A stretch of DNA of 33,412 nucleotides from a virus, in the IMG/VR virus record IMGVR_UViG_3300047563_000182, positions 1-33,412 of that record, one strand, 5' to 3'. A program made the translations under genes and the position numbers. Numbering within the stretch: the stretch's first letter is position 1; each line of letters opens with the position of its first letter. The notes below the pieces were generated by a model. The model ran no database searches and was not told where the DNA came from. It saw nothing but the letters and a program-made list of their open reading frames with translations. Positions 1-4,738 of the stretch are shown piece after piece.

Positions 1-23
1 GTCTTCAGGTCCTGCAGATTCAT
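1..23 (-). CDS. 5' end of an unidentified gene, cut by the window edge
   Basis: An ATG on the minus strand at 23 opens a frame reading MNLQDLKT before the window ends. It is preceded by a good Shine-Dalgarno stretch (AAAGGAA) seven bases upstream. It lies downstream of the tRNA genes on the same strand, so it may be read by the same transcript. Eight residues are too few to name a product. Confidence 0.6.
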
Positions 24-182
24 GGTGCGTTCCTTTGTGGTGGTGCCGCCCGCCGTCGTTCCCGGGAGAACGTCGGGAGACTTGTTCTGCTCGCGTCGGC
101 ACCTGCGTCCGTTCGTCGCACGGTGCGCTGGCCGAGCCCGTGGCCGTGCGCTGGCGCGCGAGGATGGCCGGATGGGCTGTGG

Positions 183-257
183 TGGTTGCAGGCCCGGGGG
201 TTGAGCCCGGTATCTCTGGCTTATGGGGCCAGCGGATTGCCGTCTTCCTCGCCTGCG
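183..257 (-). tRNA. Initiator-like tRNA-Met (CAT anticodon)
   Basis: The minus strand folds into a 75-nt cloverleaf with an encoded CCA. The acceptor arms are CGCAGGC and GCCTGCA: pairs 2-7 are perfect, while position 1 is C opposite A72. That C1:A72 mismatch is the hallmark of bacterial initiator tRNA. The anticodon stem is CTGGC/GCCAG around the loop CCCATAA, giving anticodon CAT, and the T-stem is CCGGG/CCCGG. Two of the three initiator-type G:C pairs next to the anticodon loop are present; the innermost pair is C:G. Position 33 is C instead of the near-universal T. An elongator Met or a lysidine-type Ile tRNA is less likely because both start with a paired first base. Confidence 0.85.
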
Positions 258-262
258 GTAGA

Positions 263-335
263 TGGAGCGGGACCGGGAATCAAACCCGGGTAGGCAGCTT
301 GGAAGGCTGCGGCCTGGCCTCTAGGCTATGCCCGC
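263..335 (-). tRNA. tRNA-Gly (TCC anticodon)
   Basis: A 73-nt minus-strand cloverleaf with encoded CCA. The anticodon stem GCAGC/GCTGC carries the loop CTTCCAA (anticodon TCC), the D-stem is GCCT/AGGC and the T-stem CCGGG/CCCGG. The acceptor stem begins GCGGG and pairs with CCCGC. The inner end of the acceptor stem is irregular: the 3' strand is one base short and position 6 is not paired, so the gene may be slightly degenerate. It lies five bases upstream of the initiator-like tRNA in the same orientation, which suggests joint processing from one transcript. Confidence 0.85.
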
Positions 336-682
336 GTGTAGGTGGCCGGCAAACCTTCGATGATCCAGGGATCGGTGCGAAAGCGAGAAGGTGCCGGCCG
401 AAACGGCGAAGCCGCCTCAGTGGGCGGCTTCTGGAAGAAAAACGGGGCCGATCGACGTAGGCAAGAGCTCCGTGAGCCTCGGCCAGGTCGCCCTACGCAG
501 CACCTGGCTCTATAACTTCGACCGCGTGCTTGGATCACGCTTAGGCCCCTGGGGGGTGTATTCGTTCGCGGATGCGGCAGCCTGAACTCGTGTCCCTTGC
601 GGGAGCGCCTGCAACTCAGGCTCGAATTCACCTTGAAGCACCTGCCGTTCGCAGACCCCAGGGCGCCGCACTCTTCCGTGCG
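336..682 (-). ncRNA. Structured non-coding leader between a promoter and the tRNA pair
   Basis: About 345 bases carry no convincing reading frame; the frames that exist are low-complexity Arg/Pro/Ser translations. On the minus strand the stretch has several stem-loops: GCGTG/CACGC around a seven-base loop (524-540), CCAGGT/ACCTGG (483-507), AGCCTGA/TCAGGCT (579-622) enclosing a TCCC/GGGA hairpin, and GCCGCC/GGCGGC near 410-430. A sigma70-type promoter lies directly upstream and two tRNAs directly downstream. It could be a precursor or leader RNA, decayed tRNA genes, or an independent small RNA. No tmRNA tag or complete extra cloverleaf was found. Confidence 0.4.
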
Positions 683-688
683 GGTCGG

Positions 689-716
689 AGTGTAGCGCGT
701 CGCGCTGGGGAGTCAA
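689..716 (-). promoter_or_regulatory. Sigma70-type promoter for the structured RNA and tRNAs
   Basis: Read on the minus strand: -35 TTGACT (711-716), 16-base spacer, -10 TACACT (689-694). It starts just after the stop codon of the gene at 719-1123, and the next thing downstream is the structured RNA/tRNA stretch rather than a protein gene. Confidence 0.55.
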
Positions 717-718
717 GC

Positions 719-1123
719 CTACCGCTCCAGGCCGACGATGGTGCGCAGCGACATCGGGATCGGCAGCACCTTTCCCACCAGGAACCTGAACAGGGCGTGC
801 CAGCCGCCGGTGGCCAGCTGCTGCCCAGCGTGCACCATGGTCAGACTGTCCACCCTGGCCCGGCGCTGGCCGCGGTCGCTCGGCACGGCCAAGTCGCGGC
901 GGATGGTCCAGCCGTTGATGGCGTCGTGGATCTCGATATAGCCAGCGTACTGGCCAGGTCGGCGATCTGGTGGGTAGATCGGCGCCGGGCCGGCCCTGCG
1001 CGCGGCATCGCGGCGCTCGCGGCGGGCGCGTAGCACCTTGACGCCCTGCTCCGGTGGCAGCTTCTTCCAGGCGTTGGCTGGATGGCCCTTCTTCGGGCGC
1101 CACTTACTTTGCAAAGTAGGCAT
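719..1123 (-). CDS. Phage hypothetical protein, left neighbour of the cassette array
   Basis: A 134-residue product with a basic N-terminal third and a C-terminal half containing segments such as GYIEIHDAINGWTIRRDL and DSLTMVHAGQQ. The composition is that of a real protein, but I do not recognise the family. The start ATG at 1123 is preceded by CAGGTAGAT, whose AGG serves as the Shine-Dalgarno. The gene begins nine bases from the left boundary of the cassette array. If the array is removed, the stop codon of the gene at 4733-4933 falls directly upstream of this ribosome-binding site, so the two were probably adjacent operon genes before the cassettes arrived. Confidence 0.75.
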   Translation of the reverse strand: MPTLQSKWRPKKGHPANAWKKLPPEQGVKVLRARRERRDAARRAGPAPIYPPDRRPGQYAGYIEIHDAINGWTIRRDLAVPSDRGQRRARVDSLTMVHAGQQLATGGWHALFRFLVGKVLPIPMSLRTIVGLER

Positions 1124-1125
1124 AT

Positions 1126-1356
1126 CTACCTGTTAGGCCCCAAGATCGACCGCAGCAGGTCCACCGGCACGGTAGAAAACTTCCCTGCCTCGCCGTCGGC
1201 CAAAACGCCTTCCAGCGTCCTCACCCGTTCTTCTAGCTTCCACAGCCTGCGCACTTCGTCGCGGAGCACGCGCGCGGCCATTGGATACTGACCGCGCAAG
1301 TCTTGTTCTTCGGCCGCCGATGCCGCGCCGCACGCCGCCCACAAAGCGGGCGTCAT
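1126..1356 (-). CDS. Small charged phage protein, second gene of cassette 1
   Basis: A 76-residue protein of unknown function with a predicted helical, charged middle (VLRDEVRRLWKLEERVRTLE). The start ATG at 1356 overlaps the stop of the upstream coiled-coil gene by four bases (ATGA), so translation is probably coupled. The reading frame crosses the left cassette boundary at 1132/1133: the core site supplies the codons for Gly-Pro-Asn and the stop TAG lies at 1126-1128, inside the flanking phage sequence. The C-terminus of this protein was therefore set by the insertion site, not by the cassette. Confidence 0.7.
   Translation of the reverse strand: MTPALWAACGAASAAEEQDLRGQYPMAARVLRDEVRRLWKLEERVRTLEGVLADGEAGKFSTVPVDLLRSILGPNR
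1132..1138 (+). other. Left boundary core site of the cassette array (GTTAGGC), attG-like
   Basis: A GTTRRRY core at the left edge of cassette 1. Nothing resembling the paired arms of an attC, or an integrase gene, lies to its left. Recombination is expected between G1132 and T1133. The flanking bases (ACCTG) belong to the ribosome-binding region of the gene at 719-1123, so this looks like a secondary genomic site rather than an attI. Confidence 0.7.
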
Positions 1357-1880
1357 GCCCCGGCCCTTTTGGGTTGCATGGCGGCCCACACGACGGTGGC
1401 GCAAACCTGCACGCCGTTCTTGTACCCATCATCCCAGGGGCTGGTAACGCCCCCAATGGGTGCGCCGAGTCCGCAAGCGGACATCGTGCGCGGTGAACTT
1501 GCTGTGTCCACGGCCTCACCGCAGGCCTTGCGCACAGCCTCAAGCTGCGCCCGTAACTCGTCGTTCTCTTGGGCGGCTCGCAGTTCTTCCGCCTCCGCCT
1601 TGCGCGCTCTGCGCAGGTACTCAACCGCCCGCGTTCCTTCGCTGTCGGCCAGTTCGCGCAAGCGGTCGTTTTCTTCGTCGGCGCGCGCAAGATTCACGGT
1701 CAACTCGTCGCGCTCATCAAGCGCCCGGTTCACGGCGTCCATGTGCTCGCCAGCGCCAAGCAGCGACACACGTTCGCGTGCATACGTCAGCGCGTTGGGG
1801 CCTAACCCCTCGTTCAACTTGAGAGCCAACGGCACCGGGGCGGGCGTGGGGCTGTGGTCTTCGGGTAATGTCGTGGTCAT
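1353..1880 (-). CDS. Coiled-coil phage protein, first gene of cassette 1, starting inside attC1
   Basis: A 175-residue protein. Residues about 50-120 form a Leu/Glu/Arg-rich coiled coil, and the C-terminal part (YKNGVQVCATVVWAAM) resembles the tails of many short phage hypothetical proteins. The ATG at 1880 with GGAGA at 1888-1892 lies within attC site 1. Residues about 17-27 (PLALKLNEGLG) are the antisense translation of the 5' arm of that attC. Similar peptides begin the proteins of cassettes 2 and 3, although the rest of each protein is unrelated. A later start is possible but no ATG with a better ribosome-binding site is seen. Function unknown. Confidence 0.75.
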   Translation of the reverse strand: MTTTLPEDHSPTPAPVPLALKLNEGLGPNALTYARERVSLLGAGEHMDAVNRALDERDELTVNLARADEENDRLRELADSEGTRAVEYLRRARKAEAEELRAAQENDELRAQLEAVRKACGEAVDTASSPRTMSACGLGAPIGGVTSPWDDGYKNGVQVCATVVWAAMQPKRAGA

Positions 1881-1913
1881 CGCGTTGTCTCCAAGTTAAC
1901 TCGAACGTTAGGC
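1800..1913 (+). repeat. attC site 1 (114 bases)
   Basis: R'' GCCTAAC at 1800-1806, followed by a CCCTCG spacer and TTCAACTT; the 3' end reads AAGTTAACTCGAAC then R' GTTAGGC at 1907-1913. The arms AACTT/AAGTT pair as L''/L'. The central part contains the start codon, ribosome-binding site and first codons of the cassette 1 gene, read in antisense. Orientation was judged from the close match of both ends to canonical attC ends (CTAAC..TTCGTTCAA and TTAACTC.A.CGTTAG). Confidence 0.85.
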
Positions 1914-2192
1914 CACAAGGTCCAGCATCGGCTGCGTGGCAGGCGCTGTCTTCTTGCTGGCCGTCTTTTTCCGCAGCTTCGTCACCAGCCGCAGCACGTC
2001 ATCCCGCACGCACTCATCGTGGCCCGGCATGTAGGTGTAGTGACAGCCCTGGAACGTCAGCCCGCCGTAGTGGCGCGCAATGCTGAAGAATCCCTGGCTT
2101 ACGTTGCACAGCGCGTATGGTGCGCGCTGGTGCAGCTTTTGCGCGGCCTGCACCTCGTCTGCCGTCAGGTAGCTGGTCCGTTCCATGCTCAT
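1908..2192 (-). CDS. Phage hypothetical protein, third gene of cassette 2
   Basis: A 94-residue protein. The N-terminal half (YLTADEVQAAQKLHQR) is followed by an aromatic, Cys/His-containing middle (GGLTFQGCHYTYMPGHDECV) and a basic Lys-rich tail. ATG at 2192 overlaps the stop of the DUF551 gene by four bases. The stop codon TAA at 1908-1910 is formed by the attC1 core site GCCTAAC read on the minus strand, directly after Leu-Val-Ala. I do not recognise a family. Confidence 0.75.
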   Translation of the reverse strand: MSMERTSYLTADEVQAAQKLHQRAPYALCNVSQGFFSIARHYGGLTFQGCHYTYMPGHDECVRDDVLRLVTKLRKKTASKKTAPATQPMLDLVA

Positions 2193-2509
2193 ACGTCCTC
2201 CGGCACAGGTGGCAACGCCATCCAATGCGTGATCTGGCCTTGGTACACGGCTAGTGCGGTGTAGTCATCCCAGTTGTCAATCTGCTCGTACCAGCCCTCG
2301 GGGTCATAGTACGTATCTGTGGCTTCGTCGTATTCGCCAATCTCGCTCTCAGGGCCTGATTCGCAGGAATTGGCAGCAACCCATGCCGCGCGGATGCGGC
2401 GCAATTTCCCATTTTCGTTGCGGTAGCAGGCCAGCACGGTCGCGCCATTTTCTGGCATCTGGTCCGTGACGCGGACCCATTGGTTACTGGTGTTTGTTGA
2501 TGTGTTCAT
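2189..2509 (-). CDS. DUF551 family phage protein, second gene of cassette 2
   Basis: A 106-residue protein with the DUF551 layout: an N-terminal WVRVTDQMPENGATVLACYR stretch, an acidic aromatic middle and the near-terminal signature ITHWMALPPVP. DUF551 proteins are widespread in temperate and lytic phages; their role is unknown. The start at 2509 was chosen over the longer frame because ATG 2509 overlaps the stop of the preceding gene by four bases. It is translated as the middle gene of a tight three-gene set within one cassette. Confidence 0.85.
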   Translation of the reverse strand: MNTSTNTSNQWVRVTDQMPENGATVLACYRNENGKLRRIRAAWVAANSCESGPESEIGEYDEATDTYYDPEGWYEQIDNWDDYTALAVYQGQITHWMALPPVPEDV

Positions 2510-3168
2510 GGTCTGCACCGTTGCGCCAAGTTGACAAGCCACGCGGCCAGTGCGGGCGGCGTGTGCTCGCGTTCGGCCTTCGTCACAATCTTCAGCGTGC
2601 GCGGCACACCGCGCTGCGGTTTGATAACGCCAGTTGGCTCGCCACGCGGCGGCATCGGCGGCAATTCATCAGGATGGCAGCCCACGATATACAGCCATGT
2701 CAGTTTTTCGGCTTTGTGGCCCCAGTCGCATTGCCGAATCTCAGCCGTCCAGCCGCCGTACCGATCCGGCGCGCGGCCTGGTGTTGGCAGGCCCATGCAG
2801 GCCCATAGCGTGCTCTCTGCAGGATGCTCCAGCACGCCACCGAAGCGCTGAACGTGTCGCACGGCATCAATCGCAAGCTGTCGCTCCATCGCTGGGTCTT
2901 TTGCCTTGGCAAACTGCCGCAGCTTCGCCCACAGCCGACACGGCGGGTGCGCCACCAGCGGCACACCACCAGGCCAATGGCGCGCGTCTCGGGCCTCGTC
3001 CCACACGTCCACCGCAGGCAGCGCCTTGTAGTGGCTGTCTGCGCGGCAAAACAGAGCAGCTACCGCGCGGGTGAGGCCCAACCCTTCGCTCAAGCGGAGC
3101 GCCAACGGCATGCCACAAAGCCCGCCAGCCGGGTTGGCACATGTTCCGTCCGTCGGGCTTTGTGTCAT
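2506..3168 (-). CDS. Phage protein with HPPCRLW and LEHPAESTLW motifs, first gene of cassette 2
   Basis: A 220-residue protein of a family found in many Burkholderiales prophages, without a known function. Conserved stretches include AHPPCRLWAKLRQFAKA, GGVLEHPAESTLW, CDWGHKAEKLTWLYIVG and a C-terminal EREHTPPALAAWLV. The PPC and EHP motifs are reminiscent of catalytic motif IV and the ENV motif of cytosine-5 methyltransferases, but no full SAM-binding fold is seen, so this is only a resemblance. ATG 3168 lies inside attC2 behind a GGGAGA ribosome-binding site. An alternative start at 3111 (MPLALRLSEGLG) also lies in the attC. The segment encoding LALRLSEGLG is attC-derived. Confidence 0.75.
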   Translation of the reverse strand: MTQSPTDGTCANPAGGLCGMPLALRLSEGLGLTRAVAALFCRADSHYKALPAVDVWDEARDARHWPGGVPLVAHPPCRLWAKLRQFAKAKDPAMERQLAIDAVRHVQRFGGVLEHPAESTLWACMGLPTPGRAPDRYGGWTAEIRQCDWGHKAEKLTWLYIVGCHPDELPPMPPRGEPTGVIKPQRGVPRTLKIVTKAEREHTPPALAAWLVNLAQRCRP

Positions 3169-3201
3169 TCCGTCGTCTCCCGCTTAGCTCAAACGTTGGG
3201 C
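3076..3201 (+). repeat. attC site 2 (126 bases)
   Basis: R'' GCCCAAC at 3076-3082, spacer CCTTCGC, L'' TCAAGCGGAG; the 3' end is CTCCCGCTTAGCTCAAAC then R' GTTGGGC at 3195-3201. An inner perfect stem CACAAAGCCCG/CGGGCTTTGTG is visible. The site contains the start region of the cassette 2 gene in antisense. Its R'' does not match the TTAGGC start of cassette 2, the one exception to the pairing rule in the array. Confidence 0.85.
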
Positions 3202-3671
3202 GTCGCTGCCACCAGTGCGGCACGCGGTACGCCGAAGAATCCCAGCGCACCCTTCCACGGCACGAACGGCAGCGGTCGCGGGTCGCGCAGCACGAAGCCG
3301 TAGCGGCCCATAAACCAGCGCGAGTCGCTGTCTTCCACGCAGTCCACGATTTCCACGCTGCCCACAATCCCGCCGCGCTCAATATTCAAGCGCGTCAGCC
3401 CAGCCTGCATTGCTTTTGGCCCTGCGCCGCTTCCGCTGGCGAACTCCCAGGCGTGGCCCCACTCGTCTTGCGTCATGCCCTTGGCGGCATGCACCAGCAC
3501 ACGGCCGCGCCGCTTCGTCGGCCAGTCGCGGTTTTCGATGTCCTTGCCGCCGTGCAAAATCAGCCAGGCCCACGGCTGGCGAATGCTTAAGCAGGGCAAC
3601 ATCGCGCCGGCAACGCCCAACCCCTCACTCAAGCTGAGCCCCAACGGCCGTTCAAGTTCAGTGGCTTCCAT
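3189..3671 (-). CDS. ASCH domain protein, cassette 3
   Basis: A 160-residue protein. After an attC-encoded leader (PLGLSLSEGLG) comes a clear ASCH core: LSIRQPWAWLILHGGKDIEN, then the RGRVLVHAAKG segment, and a C-terminal strand region ending in WKGALGFFGVP. ASCH domains share the PUA-like fold and bind RNA or modified nucleotides; phage copies are common. ATG 3671 with AAGGA eight bases upstream was preferred to the adjacent GTG at 3674. The start lies inside attC3. The frame passes through the attC2 core (coding Thr-Pro-Asn-Val) and stops with TGA at 3189-3191, so both termini of this gene are built from attC sequence. Confidence 0.85.
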   Translation of the reverse strand: MEATELERPLGLSLSEGLGVAGAMLPCLSIRQPWAWLILHGGKDIENRDWPTKRRGRVLVHAAKGMTQDEWGHAWEFASGSGAGPKAMQAGLTRLNIERGGIVGSVEIVDCVEDSDSRWFMGRYGFVLRDPRPLPFVPWKGALGFFGVPRAALVAATPNV

Positions 3672-3718
3672 CACAGTCCTTCCCGGCCGCTGGGGCCAGC
3701 TTAGTTCGCACGTTAGGC
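3615..3718 (+). repeat. attC site 3 (104 bases)
   Basis: R'' GCCCAAC at 3615-3621, spacer CCCTCAC, L'' TCAAGCTG; the 3' end is CCAGCTTAGTTCGCAC then R' GTTAGGC at 3712-3718. The arms AAGCTG/CAGCTT, GCCCCA/TGGGGC and CGGCC/GGCCG pair in order, with single unpaired bases of the kind attC sites use for strand choice. The R'' matches the TTGGGC start of its own cassette 3. Confidence 0.88.
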
Positions 3719-3725
3719 GTGCTGC

Positions 3726-3977
3726 TCACCGCGAGCAGCCCAAATGCTTACCGTCGCTCGTCATGCGTGGCGTGATCCCGCCGCCCGACGTGCGCAGGTA
3801 CTGGCACCCCGTCAGCGCGTCGGTGCTGGGCACCAATCCACTGCGGGCACCCCACTGGCCTGGGTCGGTGTCATCGCGCCCAAACGGTGTCCAGCCAAAG
3901 ACCACCATCACGGCCACACCAATCAGCAGGTACTTCCCGCACCAGCGGGCGAACATCTGTGCTTCTATCAACGACAC
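3726..3977 (-). CDS. Small membrane-anchored phage protein (DUF6440-like), cassette 4
   Basis: An 83-residue protein with one hydrophobic segment at about residues 14-29 (YLLIGVAVMVVFGW) and a C-terminal motif TGCQYL...GGITPRM..DGKH. That motif is typical of a short phage family (DUF6440-like; name recalled, not checked). It is probably membrane-anchored with the motif outside or periplasmic. The start is GTG 3977, directly against the R'' box of attC4, with AGGGG from the attC spacer as a Shine-Dalgarno six bases upstream. ATG at 3956 is an alternative. The stop is TGA at 3726, eight bases after the preceding core site. Confidence 0.75.
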   Translation of the reverse strand: MSLIEAQMFARWCGKYLLIGVAVMVVFGWTPFGRDDTDPGQWGARSGLVPSTDALTGCQYLRTSGGGITPRMTSDGKHLGCSR

Positions 3978-4079
3978 GCCTAACCCCTCGCTCGAAAGGA
4001 CCGCAAACGGCGGTCGCGTTTTGTGGCTTACTCGGGCTGTGTTGCCGCCGTTTGCGGCCTCTCAGCTCGAACGTTCGGC
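3978..4079 (+). repeat. attC site 4 (102 bases)
   Basis: R'' GCCTAAC at 3978-3984, spacer CCCTCGC, then TCGAAAGGACCGC; the 3' end is GCGGCCTCTCAGCTCGAAC then GTTCGGC at 4073-4079. A 13-base perfect stem CCGCAAACGGCGG/CCGCCGTTTGCGG forms the body. The R' here is the non-consensus GTTCGGC, and its complement GCCGAAC is found as R'' of the next cassette. Confidence 0.88.
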
Positions 4080-4080
4080 C

Positions 4081-4287
4081 TCACGCGGCGCTGACAGTAA
4101 AGCGCGCGGGCGCCAAGAATGCCGACAAGCACTGGCGGCATTCGTCGCGTGTCATTCCCACGAGCACCACCAAGCGACCATCGGCAAGGCTCACACTCAG
4201 CGCGGGCTTGCCGACCATCTGCGCCAGTTCGTCGGCGCCGATGTCTCCAATCTGCACGCCTTCTCCACTTAAGTTCAGCAGTTCCAT
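4081..4287 (-). CDS. Small phage hypothetical protein, cassette 5
   Basis: A 68-residue protein starting MELLNLSGEGVQIGDI, with a C-terminal half (VGMTRDECRQCLSAFLAPA) that looks helical. The start ATG at 4287 is preceded by GGGGAAC and lies outside the attC, unlike the genes of cassettes 1, 2, 3 and 6. The stop is two bases from the attC4 core site, so the gene fills its 336-base cassette almost completely. No family recognised. Confidence 0.75.
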   Translation of the reverse strand: MELLNLSGEGVQIGDIGADELAQMVGKPALSVSLADGRLVVLVGMTRDECRQCLSAFLAPARFTVSAA

Positions 4288-4311
4288 TTGTTCCCCGCTT
4301 CGGCACCAGAG

Positions 4312-4415
4312 GCCGAACTAGTCGCTCGAATCGGAGCCCCAACGGCAGATTGCCGCAGCGCGCTCCGGGTTATTCAGTGTCTGCCGTTGGTGCCCGTTCA
4401 GCTCCAACGTTAGGC
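4312..4415 (+). repeat. attC site 5 (104 bases)
   Basis: R'' GCCGAAC at 4312-4318, spacer TAGTCGC, L'' TCGAATCGGAGC; the 3' end is GTTCAGCTCCAAC then R' GTTAGGC at 4409-4415. An 11-base perfect stem CCAACGGCAGA/TCTGCCGTTGG lies inside. The unusual R'' (G in place of T) is complementary to the GTTCGGC at the start of its own cassette, which is strong evidence that this is a cassette unit and not a generic repeat. Confidence 0.88.
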
Positions 4416-4706
4416 CCTAATCGCGGCGGCCAGCTTCTTGAACCAGTCATAGAAGTTGCTGCCGCCATAAGTCGCGTATTCGTCGGCCATCTTGGCGCAC
4501 CGCTCGCGCTCTGCGGCTACTGCGGCATCAAGCGCAGCCTGGTCATACAGCAGGTGCACGCCTCTCAGGTAGTGCTGAGCCAGCGCGTAATCAGGCTCCG
4601 GTATGTGCCAACGCAACACCCCGCCCACAATCTCAGCGACGGGCCTAACCCCTCGCTCAACCGGAGAGCCAACGGCGGGTGTGGTGGTGTCTTCAGGCTT
4701 TGTCAT
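4410..4706 (-). CDS. Phage hypothetical protein, cassette 6, start and stop in attC sequence
   Basis: A 98-residue protein of a common phage type, with the conserved middle LLYDQAALDAAVAAERERCA and a C-terminal helix ending FYDWFKKLAAAIRA. ATG 4706 follows AGGAG by eight bases; both lie within attC6. Residues about 12-22 (VGSPVERGVRP) are the antisense translation of the attC 5' arm, in a different frame from cassettes 1-3. The stop TAA (4410-4412) comes from the attC5 core site. Function unknown. Confidence 0.78.
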   Translation of the reverse strand: MTKPEDTTTPAVGSPVERGVRPVAEIVGGVLRWHIPEPDYALAQHYLRGVHLLYDQAALDAAVAAERERCAKMADEYATYGGSNFYDWFKKLAAAIRA

Positions 4707-4738
4707 GGGTTGGCTCCTGCTTTTCTCGAACGTTATGG
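4643..4738 (+). repeat. attC site 6, right end of the array (96 bases)
   Basis: R'' GCCTAAC at 4643-4649, spacer CCCTCGC, then TCAACCGGAGAGCCAAC; the 3' end is GTTGGCTCCTGCTTTTCTCGAAC then GTTATGG at 4732-4738. The arms GAGCCAAC/GTTGGCTC pair. The final box GTTATGG is not a consensus R'. Since the bases after the G belong to the DNA into which the array inserted, this box is the right half of the original target site. Confidence 0.82.

Larger units (their letters stand above)
1133..4732 (+). mobile_element. Array of six integron-type gene cassettes without an integrase
   Basis: Six cassettes (1133-1907, 1908-3195, 3196-3712, 3713-4073, 4074-4409 and 4410-4732) are separated by six attC-like sites, all in the same orientation on the plus strand. 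Cassette starts and their own downstream R'' boxes match in five of six: TTAGGC with GCCTAAC (cassettes 1, 4, 6), TTGGGC with GCCCAAC (3), TTCGGC with GCCGAAC (5). This is expected if each cassette was once a circle with a single paired attC. The array totals exactly 3600 bases and carries nine minus-strand genes. No intI or attI is present, so by integron nomenclature it resembles a CALIN inside a phage operon. Site-specific insertion by a host integrase acting on an attG-type site is the inferred origin. Confidence 0.88.

Noticed and set aside
407-430. Rho-independent terminator from the GCCGCC/GGCGGC hairpin
   Set aside because: The only T run lies before, not after, the hairpin in the minus direction, and the plus direction has an A run instead.
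336-682. tmRNA
   Set aside because: No tRNA-Ala-like ends and no tag reading frame of the usual kind were found, although the length would fit.
719-1123. Integron integrase to the left of the array
   Set aside because: The 134-residue product has no tyrosine recombinase motifs and is too short.
3744-3983. Plus-strand frame in cassette 4 ending at the attC TAA, which would be the classical cassette layout
   Set aside because: Composition is Ala/His/Pro-rich shadow; the minus-strand frame has a membrane segment and a recognised phage motif.
1132-4738. CRISPR array or REP/BIME elements as explanation for the repeats
   Set aside because: The repeats are 96-126 bases with variable centres, the spacers carry whole genes, and cassette ends covary as in integrons.
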